DNA of 56,583 nucleotides, taken from positions 1 to 56,583 of IMG/VR virus record IMGVR_UViG_3300036790_000306; one strand, written 5' to 3'. The translations under genes and the position numbers were made by a program. The notes beneath the pieces are model-generated. The model saw nothing but the letters and a program-made list of their open reading frames with translations, ran no database searches and was not told where the DNA came from. Below, piece after piece: positions 23,633 to 32,669 of this stretch. The DNA is from a virus. Numbering within the stretch: position 1 is the first letter of the stretch; each line of letters opens with the position of its first letter.

Positions 23633-25938
23633 AATTTCGTCACATATTTTTGTTGGCTTTCGTGCTGGCTACGCTGCCGGCTTTTGGGCAGCTCGTGCTC
23701 GTCGGAGGATGTTCGGCGACGGCGGCGACGAGCTGCACGCCGGCGACGGTCGGGGGCCACAGTTTTGCCTCTGGGCAACTCATCTATACATTTGCATTCC
23801 GCACGGCGACGACAGCACCGACTCTTTCCTCGAGTCCGACTTTTACCGCGCTCGACACCGCTAGCGCGAGCGCCAGTTCGTTTCGATCGGGATGCGCGGT
23901 TTCAACCAGCGGCTCGCCATCCTCCGGGACGTGGGCGAATGCCACGCGCGTCGTCACCCTGATTTATAGCGGCTCTCCGGCCACAACGACCGCAAATTGC
24001 GCGTCAAGCGGTGTCGGTGGGAAAACGACGGCCGGCACATCAGGGACGACGAGCACCATCACGTACACGGGCATCACCTTGACGCATGGCGATGGGAGTT
24101 CATGGGTCATCGGCGCGGCCGGGGGCAGCGCGGCTGTTTGCACTCCAGCCACGATTCTTCATTCAGAAGAAAGCGCCACCGACCTCGTCGGCAACGATAC
24201 GAATGGCGGCGTGACCAGCTTCTCGACGCTCACCTGCACAGGCAGCGCGGGAAACTGGAAGTCAGATACGGTCGAACTTCTTTCTACGACTCTGGCCACG
24301 CCGACTTACACGCCCGACGCGGGCGGCTTTACCACGGTCGGCGGGGTTTACGTGACGATAGGGCTCGCCGGCGGAGCCACAGGCTGCTACACCACGGACA
24401 ATTCGACGCCGACTGCATCGGCTGGCTCCTGCACGCATGGATCGCCTTACTCGGCGCCGGTGCTGATCTCGACATCTGGCACGGTTCTTCAGGCGATCGC
24501 GACCGAGACCGGTTTTGCCAATAGTGCGGTAAAGAATTCGACTTTCACCCTGACGACGCCGTTTTCGATGCTTTCTCTGATGGGGACGGGGGTCGGCGGA
24601 TTTGCGGGAGGTCTCTCACTCCCGGTCGGATGGCTCGCCGTAGAAGATAATGGCGACGGCGATGATTGCAGCGGAACTACCACGAGTTGCAGTCCTACCA
24701 AGTTTGCGCCTGTTCAATCCGGCGATTTGGTCATTATCTGCGCTGGGTTGCCAGCGAACGACACGATCAGCACAATTACTGGCACCACCGGCGGGTCGTG
24801 GCAAACCATGTCCGGCGGACACGGATTTTCTGCAACCGCTGGAGGCTTCGACTGCCAATTCAATGCGGGGTTAACCGCAGGCACATTTACGCCGACCGTG
24901 ACGCTTACGACGCAAGACCTCGGGTATGTGCTGAAGGTAGAGATTCAGCCGCCAGCAGGCTACACGGCATCATTTGATGTTGCAACAAATGGCAGCGCTT
25001 CAAGCTGCACAACGTGCACCGGCCCTAGCATCTCGTTGTCTGCTACTGATGCTGTTGTTTATGTCTGGGCAGAAGCTAACAGCCCTGTCTTTCCGTTCAC
25101 ATTTTCCTCGCCGTTTATAACAGGGCTGTCAAATGAAGGCATCGCCACAAATGTAAGTGGAACGGTGCAACCGACTGCCGGCCAGTCTCCGGCTGGCGAC
25201 GCTGCCTTTGTAGCCATGGCGTTTAAAAGTTCTGCTGGTACGTTCAGTGTTCCAGCTCCTGTATTTACTTGGGTGGCTTTAACTGCCGTCCCAGGTGGCG
25301 AATCCTGTGGGCCAGCTTGCCCGGCGATTACTCTAAACGGTACTCCCGCGGCAGGCGATCTATTGTTCGTTCAAGCTGCCGATCTCCAAAATGGGGGTTA
25401 CATCTCTTCGATTAACGATGGTCATAGCGGCGCCTTTACGATTCCCAGCCCAGGCAGCACCTGCGCGGTTCAGGTTGTTAACAATGCAAGCGCCTGGTGG
25501 AATAATAGCTGCGCTTGGGAAGTTCTTCCTGCCGGCGTAACCCAGATCACTCCAACAATGGCCGCAAGCGGGCAGACCGGCTTCTTGATTTATCAGGTGC
25601 ATCGCAACGATGGCCATACGTGGGCACTCGATGCACAGAATTCGACTACCATCAGTTCTCCAAGCACGACATCCGTTGCGTGCCCATCGCTGTCGGTATC
25701 AGGAACAAACGAGGTTATCTTTCAGCAAGGCTCGAACCAAGGACAAATGTGGGGAGGAAGTCCGAATTACTACATTCAGCCCTATATAAACGATTCCGGT
25801 TGGAGCAACGCCGTGTTACAGGGAAATGCGCAAGGAGCCGCGGGCTTCAACATGACGCAGTATTATCAGTGCGTTTGGATGTCGGTGCAACAGGGTGCGG
25901 CCAATCCCGTGGCTATGTACGCGGTGGCCTTCAAATGA
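23629..25938 (+). CDS. Large exported repeat adhesin-like protein
   Basis: A 769-residue protein from GTG 23629 (GTGA overlap). A signal peptide ends PAFG-QL near 21. The mature chain is Thr/Ser/Gly-rich beta repeats: a first unit (about 25-200), a CHB_HEX_C-like module (about 215-305: TPDAGGFTTVGGVYVTI, CYTTDNSTPTASAG), and two further large units (about 330-540, 545-769), each closing with a V-A-x-x-F-K type strand. Paired cysteines occur throughout. It resembles a surface adhesin or carbohydrate-binding protein rather than an enzyme. Confidence 0.75.
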   Translation: MKFRHIFLLAFVLATLPAFGQLVLVGGCSATAATSCTPATVGGHSFASGQLIYTFAFRTATTAPTLSSSPTFTALDTASASASSFRSGCAVSTSGSPSSGTWANATRVVTLIYSGSPATTTANCASSGVGGKTTAGTSGTTSTITYTGITLTHGDGSSWVIGAAGGSAAVCTPATILHSEESATDLVGNDTNGGVTSFSTLTCTGSAGNWKSDTVELLSTTLATPTYTPDAGGFTTVGGVYVTIGLAGGATGCYTTDNSTPTASAGSCTHGSPYSAPVLISTSGTVLQAIATETGFANSAVKNSTFTLTTPFSMLSLMGTGVGGFAGGLSLPVGWLAVEDNGDGDDCSGTTTSCSPTKFAPVQSGDLVIICAGLPANDTISTITGTTGGSWQTMSGGHGFSATAGGFDCQFNAGLTAGTFTPTVTLTTQDLGYVLKVEIQPPAGYTASFDVATNGSASSCTTCTGPSISLSATDAVVYVWAEANSPVFPFTFSSPFITGLSNEGIATNVSGTVQPTAGQSPAGDAAFVAMAFKSSAGTFSVPAPVFTWVALTAVPGGESCGPACPAITLNGTPAAGDLLFVQAADLQNGGYISSINDGHSGAFTIPSPGSTCAVQVVNNASAWWNNSCAWEVLPAGVTQITPTMAASGQTGFLIYQVHRNDGHTWALDAQNSTTISSPSTTSVACPSLSVSGTNEVIFQQGSNQGQMWGGSPNYYIQPYINDSGWSNAVLQGNAQGAAGFNMTQYYQCVWMSVQQGAANPVAMYAVAFK

Positions 25939-25941
25939 GAA

Positions 25942-26610
25942 TCAGTCGCGATGTTTCGCAAACACATCGCCGTAATAGATATGCTTGGGTACGACTGAGA
26001 GCAATGGCACCATCTCTTCGGCCGCGACCCACCGGTCCAATTCAAGCTTCGTCTTTTCCCCGAGAGCAAAATTAAATTCATACCCTGGGAGAAGGTTGAT
26101 GCAGCAAACAGCCACACTCAACGCGAGCGGCGCGAATTCGAAACTCGCAACTTCTGGCCGAAATGACATTCCCCGAAGCACTTCAGCATCAAAGCCTTCG
26201 GTGTCAATTTTTACGTATCTGGGAAGACCGTAGCGTTTTGCCATCACATCGAGAGTTGAGATCGGGACCTGAATTGACTCGGAGCACTGCGCACTTCTTG
26301 CCCACGCTGGCGACAACGTGCTCCGATCGCCTTTCCCCGTTCCGACGTAGAGTTCTGCCGTTCCTTCCTGTTGCCCCATCGCACAGGACTCAATTTGGAC
26401 GTTCTTCCCGGTGAAGCGATTTTCTAGAATTTCGACATTTTTCGGGTCTGGCTCGATCGCGACGACCCTCGCGCCAGCGCCCAATAAGGCCTCCGTGTAG
26501 TTTCCGACGTTGGCTCCCACGTCAAAGACTAAATCGTCCGGTCTTACGAATTGAGAGTAAAACGAGCGGCGACTTGGATCGAACAGGGCATGATAGACAG
26601 CGCGAAGCAT
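25942..26610 (-). CDS. FkbM-family methyltransferase (antisense moron)
   Basis: A 222-residue enzyme on the minus strand. LVFDVGANVGNYTEALLGAGARVVAIEPDP (28-57 in the chain, SAM-binding strand-loop) and YVKIDTEGFDAEVLRGM are hallmark FkbM motifs. Family members O-methylate sugars and small molecules. It is convergent with the exported block (3-bp gap), is more AT-rich than its neighbours, and has its own promoter at 26620. It is likely a moron acting on a glycan. Confidence 0.9.
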   Translation of the reverse strand: MLRAVYHALFDPSRRSFYSQFVRPDDLVFDVGANVGNYTEALLGAGARVVAIEPDPKNVEILENRFTGKNVQIESCAMGQQEGTAELYVGTGKGDRSTLSPAWARSAQCSESIQVPISTLDVMAKRYGLPRYVKIDTEGFDAEVLRGMSFRPEVASFEFAPLALSVAVCCINLLPGYEFNFALGEKTKLELDRWVAAEEMVPLLSVVPKHIYYGDVFAKHRD

Positions 26611-26619
26611 AGGGCAGTG

Positions 26620-26648
26620 ATTCTATCCGAATTTCGACTTAGTAACTA
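26620..26648 (-). promoter_or_regulatory. Promoter for FkbM gene, near-leaderless
   Basis: On the minus strand a TAGAAT -10 (26620-26625) lies 9 nt before the ATG. The -35 (TAGTTA, 26643-26648, 17-bp spacer) is weak. The transcript should start within 3 nt of the start codon. Confidence 0.45.
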
Positions 26649-26671
26649 GATTAAATATTGATTTACGAGCC

Positions 26672-26836
26672 ATGTCTCTTTTCGGGAAACTCGTGCGAAC
26701 CGCGGTGAACGTGGCCGTCTTACCGGTCGAAGTCGCGCGCGATGTCGTGACGCTCGGCGGAATCGCTACCGGAGAGCCGAAGCCGTATACGGGGCAGCGC
26801 CTCGAGCAGTTGAAGGACGAAGCCGAAGACGAATAG
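26672..26836 (+). CDS. Small conserved tail-module protein
   Basis: A 54-residue protein: MSLFGKLVRTAVNVAVLPV, then VVTLGGIATGEPKPYTGQR and LEQLKDEAED. This amphipathic, Val-rich start and acidic end is a recurrent small protein in phage tail regions and in some integrated elements. It may bind membrane or virion surface. No function is established that I know of. Confidence 0.7.
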   Translation: MSLFGKLVRTAVNVAVLPVEVARDVVTLGGIATGEPKPYTGQRLEQLKDEAEDE

Positions 26837-26869
26837 TCCCCTCTCTCCGAACGCTCCAAAACAATCTCC

Positions 26870-27331
26870 ATGCCTCTCGTACTTGAACCCATCGTCGACA
26901 CCACTGGCGACGATGTCGGCTTGAAAGCTTCGATCGCGCTCAATCTTCGCGAGCAGATTCATGCTGCCGGCGTGCTCGCCACACAGGAAGTCTTCGAGCA
27001 GCAAATTCTGCCGGCGGCCAAAGCGGGCTCCCCCGTCGGCGGCCATCTCGATCCGCATCCTGGCAAGAATCGGGATTCGATCGAGGTCAGCTTCCACGAC
27101 AACCCCGAAACCGGATGGATTTCGGCCTGGCTCTCCACGCATTCGGGGTATGGCTGGCTGATCGAGCACGGCACCAGTCATAACCGGCGACTGACGCAGC
27201 TCGCAAAGCGGCGGCGCCGTCACCCAGTCGTGAACGATCGGACGCGTGCGCAGCCATACATTTACCCGGCCATGACGCAGTTCGTCGGGACCATCGCTGA
27301 ACGCCAGCGAGAGATTTTGGAAAGCACCTGA
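26870..27331 (+). CDS. HK97 gp10-like head-tail/minor tail protein
   Basis: A 153-residue protein. The motif S-G-Y-G-W-L-I-E-H-G-T-S (about 95-106) and the terminal R-A-Q-P-Y-I-Y-P-A-M are characteristic of the HK97-gp10_like family, which participates in head-tail joining or tail completion. It is located just before the tail tube gene as expected. Confidence 0.85.
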   Translation: MPLVLEPIVDTTGDDVGLKASIALNLREQIHAAGVLATQEVFEQQILPAAKAGSPVGGHLDPHPGKNRDSIEVSFHDNPETGWISAWLSTHSGYGWLIEHGTSHNRRLTQLAKRRRRHPVVNDRTRAQPYIYPAMTQFVGTIAERQREILEST

Positions 27332-27379
27332 TTTTGGAAAGAACGTAAGCAACTCAATTCCTTTTAGGAGAACAAGACC

Positions 27380-27967
27380 ATGGCTGAACCAACCGCAACT
27401 CAAATCATCGCAGGGCCTGCAACTTTGTACGTGGCTCCGCTCGGAACCGCGCTACCCGCAACAAGTTCGCCCGCCACCTGGCCTCCCACGTGGCCCGCGG
27501 GATGGCAACAGGCCGGCTACACCGAAAAGGGTGTCGATCTGATCTATACGCCAACCGTCAAGGGATTCACTCCGGACGAAGAAGCCACCGAGGTTTATGA
27601 CATCCTCGAAAAGCAGAAGGCCGAAATCTCAACCGTCCTGTGGGAAGCCACGATCGAGAACTACAACCGAGTTGTCTCGGCCGGTGTATTCACCGACGAC
27701 GGAGCGGTTCGCAAACTGGCGGTTGGCGGCTTGGCGTTGCGCTATTCGATGATCGGCTTCCAGGGGCCGGCGCCGGTCTCGGATTCAATGTCGAGCCCTG
27801 CGTCGACGCCAACGGGTCGCGTGATCATCATGCAAAAGGCGATCGTCACCAGCGCGATTTCGATCAACATGAGCCGTCAAGAAATCCAGAAGTTCAACGT
27901 CAAATGGGATGCCCGCAAGATCTCCGGCCAGGATCTCTACGATCTGTTCGAGTTCTATCACCTCTAG
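27380..27967 (+). CDS. Major tail (tube) protein
   Basis: A 195-residue protein with its own SD (AGGAGAACAAG). The order G-P-A-T-L-Y-V-A-P, W-Q-Q-A-G-Y-T-E-K-G-V-D-L, the loop with EATEVYDILEKQKAEISTVLWEATIENYN, and GRVIIMQKAIVTSAISINMSRQ matches phage tail-tube proteins of siphoviruses. It is followed by a strong hairpin, consistent with high expression. Confidence 0.85.
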   Translation: MAEPTATQIIAGPATLYVAPLGTALPATSSPATWPPTWPAGWQQAGYTEKGVDLIYTPTVKGFTPDEEATEVYDILEKQKAEISTVLWEATIENYNRVVSAGVFTDDGAVRKLAVGGLALRYSMIGFQGPAPVSDSMSSPASTPTGRVIIMQKAIVTSAISINMSRQEIQKFNVKWDARKISGQDLYDLFEFYHL

Positions 27968-28003
27968 AGTTCGGCTTCCCTTCCTTCTCTCCTAAAAGGC
28001 TCG

Positions 28004-28029
28004 CCGGCGAGTCGCACGCGACTCGCCGG
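28004..28029 (+). terminator. Strong hairpin after tail tube gene
   Basis: CCGGCGAGTCG-CACG-CGACTCGCCGG forms a perfect 11-bp stem in the 103-bp gap. No T-run follows, so it is more likely an mRNA-stabilising or attenuating hairpin than a full terminator. Confidence 0.55.
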
Positions 28030-28070
28030 TCGGCTTCACTTAGGAAGATATTTTTCACCTGGAGAAAACG

Positions 28071-28517
28071 ATGGCGAAAGAACGTACCGAAGAGCAGGTG
28101 CTCAGCAAGGCCCCGCTCAAAGTCAAGCTCGGCAACGTAGACTACGAACTGCCGATCCTAGCAATTACCCGCATGGGCGAATGGCGGAAGAAAGTTATCG
28201 CGACCGCCAAAGAGATCGGCGAGTTGGGAGTTTCGCTGCTCGGTCTGGGACAAGCCTTCCTCGCCTTTCCCGAAAAGATCGTGGAGCTGGTTTTTGCCTA
28301 TGCTCCGAACTTGCCGAAAGACAAAATCATGGACGCGGAAAATGGGGCGACCGAAGAACAGTTCGCGCTGGCCTTCTCTCAGATTGAGAGCGTCGCTTTC
28401 CCTTATCAGCGCCAGGTCTCGTTGATGAAATCGCTGGCGACGATCCAGAGCCTTTCACCCTCGGAGAAGTCTACGAATTCATCCTCGCCGAGTACGGACT
28501 CACGCCAGATCATGTGA
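28071..28517 (+). CDS. Tail assembly chaperone, upstream (G) frame
   Basis: A 148-residue protein, ATG 28071 with CTGGAGAAAACG upstream. Charged N terminus, then LPILAITRMGEWRKKVIATAKEIG and a helical C-terminal half, as in siphovirus tail assembly chaperones. The 3' part overlaps another open frame that is reached by a -1 shift at 28397-28403. Normal termination yields the short form, which coats the tape measure. Confidence 0.8.
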   Translation: MAKERTEEQVLSKAPLKVKLGNVDYELPILAITRMGEWRKKVIATAKEIGELGVSLLGLGQAFLAFPEKIVELVFAYAPNLPKDKIMDAENGATEEQFALAFSQIESVAFPYQRQVSLMKSLATIQSLSPSEKSTNSSSPSTDSRQIM

Positions 28518-28750
28518 ACCGGCGGTTCACCGACGAGATGCTGGCGCTGATCCTCCTTTCCCGGACGCGCAAGATCCGCAAAGAACGAAAACGAATGGAA
28601 GAACTCAAACGCAGAGACGGCGACGGCCAGTACGCCGGCGATCGTCCGCCGCGGTTTGTCTCGCACAGTGAATTTTTTGCTCCGATGTTAACTCCAACCT
28701 TAGCCAATCCGAACGCGCTCCGCTTTAAGCGCATTCAAGTCGTCGCCTAG
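28071..28750 (+). CDS. Tail assembly chaperone G-T fusion by -1 frameshift
   Basis: Slippage at TTTCCCT joins residues 1-111 of the first frame to 115 residues of the -1 frame, predicted 226 residues. The -1 frame is open from 28388 (after a TGA at 28385) and reads PFTLGEVYEFILAEYGLT, then RRFTDEMLALILLSRTRK, clear protein sequence that begins before any start codon. The only in-frame start, GTG 28514, would cut off this conserved-looking part. The G/GT pair is standard in long-tailed phages just before the tape measure. Confidence 0.85.
28397..28403 (+). promoter_or_regulatory. Slippery heptamer T TTC CCT
   Basis: Canonical X-XXY-YYZ layout in the zero frame (codons TTC CCT at 28398-28403), re-pairing as TTT CCC in the -1 frame. 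It lies 10 nt after the last -1-frame stop, so a shift here gives a continuous fusion. Confidence 0.8.
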
Positions 28751-28753
28751 CCT

Positions 28754-31700
28754 ATGCCACTCACAGTCTTCGACGCCGTCGGCAAATTCTCAGCCGACAC
28801 CAGCGATCTCGACCAATTCATCGTCAAGCTCGAACAGGGTCTGAGCAATGCCTCCGAAAAAGCGGCGGCGGCGACGCAGGCGCTTAAAGCCGCGCAAGAC
28901 GAATTCCGTACCTCAATCCGTGCGGTTTCGGCCGCCGGCGGCGATACCACCGAAAATCTGACGAAACTGGCGGACGCCGAAAAGAACCTCACCCTCGCTG
29001 CAGAGGCCTCTCGGCGAGAACATGCCTCACTCAAGAAAGAATTGACCGACACGGGCTCCGCTGGCAAGCAGATGGAGTATTCCTTCCGCGAGGCGCGCGG
29101 CTCGATCGCCCTAGTCGGCGAGCAACTCGGTGTTCACATCCCGCGCGAGTTGAGCATGCTGCTTGCTCACATCCCCTTGGTTGGCGCGGCATTCTCAGCG
29201 ATGCTCCCTCTTGTCGGTGTGGTTGCCGCGATCGGCATAATTGCCAGCCTGATCGAAAAACACGAGAAACTCGTCGAGGCCCAGCGCCATGCCACGGAAG
29301 CCTCAGAGTCTTTGCAGATTAAGCAGGCTGATCTTGCGCTCGGGCTGCACGCAGCCAATCTTCAACTTGAAGATCAGATTGCGAAGCTCGAAGGGCGCCC
29401 AGAGACGAACAAACTTCAGATTGCCATGATCGCTGTCAAAAAGGCAGTTGATGAACTCGCAACCACCTATGCCACCGATTTCTCGAAGATGGATGCGGAA
29501 CTCGAAAAGCAGCAAGGGATCTGGCAGCAACTGGAGGATGACGCAAAGGGGATGCTCGCTGAACTATTCCCCGAAGCCGTTTTCGCAGGACTAATTAAGG
29601 ACCAGCAGGAACAGGTCGCTGGAAATTACGCTATCCAGGAATCCCTCAAGCAGGTCATCGGATGGCAAGAGAAGCTCAACATCGCGCGGCGCAAGCTGGC
29701 CGATATTGACCCTGCCAAGGATCTTGATTCCTGGAAAACCGCGGCCGGCGTGGTGGCGACCCTCGCCGGAAATGTGCAGTCTGCCGCCGATGCCGCTCAT
29801 GCGGCTGTGAAAAAGGTAAAACCCGACGCCACCGAACTCCTGGCTGCACTGACCGACAAAGCCATCACGGCCAGAGGCGAATGGTCCGCGATGGCCGAGA
29901 AGCTGAAATCGGTCGGCCTAGAAATCAAGAAAGTTCATCAGGAGATGGCGAACGATGCGGCCGAGCGCGCCGCCAAACTCGCGGAACAGGCACTCAGCAA
30001 ACAAATCGAAGATATCAAAACTTGGGAGGAGGCTCAGCGTCGTGCTTCGCAAACAGCCGCTCACGGCGCGGCGATGTGGGCCGTGGCGCAGATTCAGGCC
30101 GCCGACGCTGCTGCGATTGCTCACGAGGATTACCTGAGACGTCTCGTGCAGATTTACACCAAGGCCGGCGATGCGGAGAAAGAACAGGAAGCGCAGGCCA
30201 AGCTCGATGTTCTCGTAAAGACCAACCAAAACGCCGCTCTTAAAGCGCTCGACGAAGAAATTCAGAAACACCAGCAGGCCATGCGTAAAGTTCGCGATGA
30301 ATATAACAATCTCATCGCGGCGAACGTAGATAAGGAATGGGAGAAAACGCAGCGAGCCGTCGAGGGTCTGACGCACGCCGAAGAGGAACTCTCGAAGGTC
30401 GAAACAAAGGCGGCGGAAACTCAGCTCGCGGCAAAGTATCGCGACCAGGAGTCGGCCATTCAGAAACTCGCCCAGATGCGGCTTATCACCGAGCAGCAGA
30501 TGTATGACCGCCTGACCCTTCTCGCGCGTCAACAGGCGAACGATGAGGAGGAAATCCTCGAAAAGCAACTTGCAAAGCAGCAGGCCGATTTGCAGACCGC
30601 GCAAGCCAAGCTCGCGGCTGAGAAGAACAGCCCCTTTGTCAGCCAGGCGCAGATCGTCGAGACCGAAACCAACCTGACGAAGATCAAGGCGGCCGTCGTC
30701 GCGACGCAAAGCCAGATTACCCAGGCGGAAGATAGATATCGCAAGCAAACCGAAGCCGACGATAAGAGCCATTATGGGCGAGCGCTCAATCTCGCCACGG
30801 CGTACGGCAATGAACTTCTGGCCGAGCAGCTCCGCGAGAATCATGCGTTGCTATTGACTGCACAGTTGAATCTCAACGATGCGAAGGCCCGCGGTCAGGA
30901 CACGACGGCTATTCAGCAGCAGGTTAATGGCTTTAAACAGAATGAGCAGGCGCTCACGAAAGAGGCTCAGGGCCGTAAGATCGTCGCCGGCGATTTGCAA
31001 AAGGAGACACAACTCCTTCTGCTGGCAGCGCAGGCTCAATTGGCGGACGCGAAGAACCGCGGCCTGGATAGTGTCGCCATTGAAAAGCAAATTGTGGATC
31101 TCCAGAAATTACTTAATCTGCTTCAGAAACAGCCCACTGAGATGAAAAACGCAACCGGCGCGATGGCCGGCTTCAGGATGGCATGGCAAGATCTCGGGGC
31201 AACGATGAAGAATGTCCAGAACGAAATGTCCCAAGCATATGCATCCGCGATCATGGGCGCACTACAAAGTGGCAAGTCCCTCGGGGCAGCGTTAGAGCAA
31301 GCCACCAAACAAGTGCTGGAAAATCTCGCAACTCAGGCCCTCGCAAAATCTATCTTCTACACAGCGCAGGGAATCGCGGATTCGATCTGGAATCCAGCGT
31401 GGGCATCCATGGATTTTGCGGCAGCAGCGGAGTTTGCCGTAGTGGCAGGCATGGCTGGGGCGGTGGGTCTCGCGATGCCCGGCGGCGGCAGCGGCAGCGG
31501 ATCTGGAGCAGGCGGTCCTGTTGCCGGCCAGGGCGGTGGGAACGTGCAACTCGGTAGCGGCAGCGGCAGCCAGCAAAATCAGGGAATCACGCATCTCGCC
31601 GGCGGAGGCATAGTCACCCACCAGATCATGGTCGGAGACAGCGACTCCGGTGGAGATGCAAACGAAGCTGTAGTGCCACTTGAGAATCCCTCCGCACTCG

Positions 31701-32107
31701 ATGCGATCAGCGCCGCGTTCATGCCATCACTGGCCCGGGCTCTGGCCGCGCCGGCAAATCAGGACCGGACTTATCCCACGATCCCAACCAGCCTTCTTGC
31801 ACCTTCCACGATGAGCGCGGCCGCATCAGCCATGATGTCCCCTTCCGCGGCCGGACCGGCGCCGACCTTTCCGGAGGCGTCGCCCTCGGATACCGACGAC
31901 CGCATGGAGAAGTTCGCTGATCACCTCGAGTCCCGGCTATCTTCGAGCGGCAGCGGAGACGTTCACATTCACATGCCGAACCTAAAAGGCGTGGTCTCGC
32001 CGGAGTCCATCAAGAAGGTGTTCAAGCAGGCGGGGCGCATGGTGCAGAACCGGCAGCTCACCATCAATGCGACGAACTCGCTACGTGTGACGCGAAGGTC
32101 GCAGTAA
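28754..32107 (+). CDS. Tape measure protein
   Basis: A 1117-residue protein that sets tail length, 3 bp after the chaperone frame. Almost entirely helical and Ala/Gln/Lys/Glu-rich coiled coil (30-110 and 170-830), with a hydrophobic hairpin at about 138-168 and a second apolar, Gly-rich region near 880-950 that could insert into the membrane. The C terminus is Ser/Gly-rich. At about 1.5 angstrom per residue it predicts a tail near 165 nm. Confidence 0.92.
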   Translation: MPLTVFDAVGKFSADTSDLDQFIVKLEQGLSNASEKAAAATQALKAAQDEFRTSIRAVSAAGGDTTENLTKLADAEKNLTLAAEASRREHASLKKELTDTGSAGKQMEYSFREARGSIALVGEQLGVHIPRELSMLLAHIPLVGAAFSAMLPLVGVVAAIGIIASLIEKHEKLVEAQRHATEASESLQIKQADLALGLHAANLQLEDQIAKLEGRPETNKLQIAMIAVKKAVDELATTYATDFSKMDAELEKQQGIWQQLEDDAKGMLAELFPEAVFAGLIKDQQEQVAGNYAIQESLKQVIGWQEKLNIARRKLADIDPAKDLDSWKTAAGVVATLAGNVQSAADAAHAAVKKVKPDATELLAALTDKAITARGEWSAMAEKLKSVGLEIKKVHQEMANDAAERAAKLAEQALSKQIEDIKTWEEAQRRASQTAAHGAAMWAVAQIQAADAAAIAHEDYLRRLVQIYTKAGDAEKEQEAQAKLDVLVKTNQNAALKALDEEIQKHQQAMRKVRDEYNNLIAANVDKEWEKTQRAVEGLTHAEEELSKVETKAAETQLAAKYRDQESAIQKLAQMRLITEQQMYDRLTLLARQQANDEEEILEKQLAKQQADLQTAQAKLAAEKNSPFVSQAQIVETETNLTKIKAAVVATQSQITQAEDRYRKQTEADDKSHYGRALNLATAYGNELLAEQLRENHALLLTAQLNLNDAKARGQDTTAIQQQVNGFKQNEQALTKEAQGRKIVAGDLQKETQLLLLAAQAQLADAKNRGLDSVAIEKQIVDLQKLLNLLQKQPTEMKNATGAMAGFRMAWQDLGATMKNVQNEMSQAYASAIMGALQSGKSLGAALEQATKQVLENLATQALAKSIFYTAQGIADSIWNPAWASMDFAAAAEFAVVAGMAGAVGLAMPGGGSGSGSGAGGPVAGQGGGNVQLGSGSGSQQNQGITHLAGGGIVTHQIMVGDSDSGGDANEAVVPLENPSALDAISAAFMPSLARALAAPANQDRTYPTIPTSLLAPSTMSAAASAMMSPSAAGPAPTFPEASPSDTDDRMEKFADHLESRLSSSGSGDVHIHMPNLKGVVSPESIKKVFKQAGRMVQNRQLTINATNSLRVTRRSQ

Positions 32108-32112
32108 ACGCA

Positions 32113-32661
32113 TCACGGGCTTTTAACCGATTCGTCGATTAAAACCCGACACCCTCCATCGTCGATATAGTAGGTGTTTCCAACTTGGCTATCAGGATGC
32201 TTCCCGAACAACACCTCCTCCGCCATGACGCGACAGGCTGCCTTCGCATCTGCCCATTGCTTCATGATTGTGTTCCCGTGAGCGTTGTTTTCCGCCATTC
32301 CTGAGAGATATACGTGGCTAGTTAGCTTCACATTTTTTAAGAGACGCCACGTTGCTACATCCCCGACAAGACTAGAGTCGCTCAGCTCTATACCAACATC
32401 GCGCTCTAATGGTTGAAAGTGTTCATCCCAGGAATCGAGGATCGAGTTGCAAGTCAGTTGCTCATCTTTGCTCATAAATCCATGGCATTGCTTCATTGAC
32501 TCATCGATCAAAGCTAAGTACAGCACGCCGATCTTCCGCATATATTTCGAGACAGGCCACTTTGGTAATTCAGGAGTTTTCGCCTTTTTCGAGCGGGGAT
32601 CCGTTTGTGCTATCGCGGAAAGCGTTAGCAGAATTACGAGAACGGCTCTTGATCTTTTCAT
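32113..32661 (-). CDS. Exported protein (antisense moron)
   Basis: A 182-residue protein on the minus strand. The ATG at 32661 is chosen over an upstream one because it starts a signal peptide (MKRSRAVLVILLTLSAIA-QT) and sits 8 nt from a good promoter. The mature part is helical with four to five cysteines (KQCHGFMSKDEQLTC, AACRVM, GGCRVLI), possibly disulfide-bonded. The region has lower GC than flanking tail genes, suggesting recent acquisition. Candidate periplasmic superinfection-exclusion factor; unproven. Confidence 0.7.
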   Translation of the reverse strand: MKRSRAVLVILLTLSAIAQTDPRSKKAKTPELPKWPVSKYMRKIGVLYLALIDESMKQCHGFMSKDEQLTCNSILDSWDEHFQPLERDVGIELSDSSLVGDVATWRLLKNVKLTSHVYLSGMAENNAHGNTIMKQWADAKAACRVMAEEVLFGKHPDSQVGNTYYIDDGGCRVLIDESVKSP

Positions 32662-32669
32662 CGCGAGGC

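Noticed and set aside
28514-28750. Independent 78-residue gene starting at GTG 28514
   Set aside because: The frame is clearly coding upstream of this codon; it is better explained as the -1 frameshift extension.
29918-30844. 308-residue minus-strand frame in the tape measure gene
   Set aside because: Leu/Arg-rich shadow opposite a coiled-coil gene.
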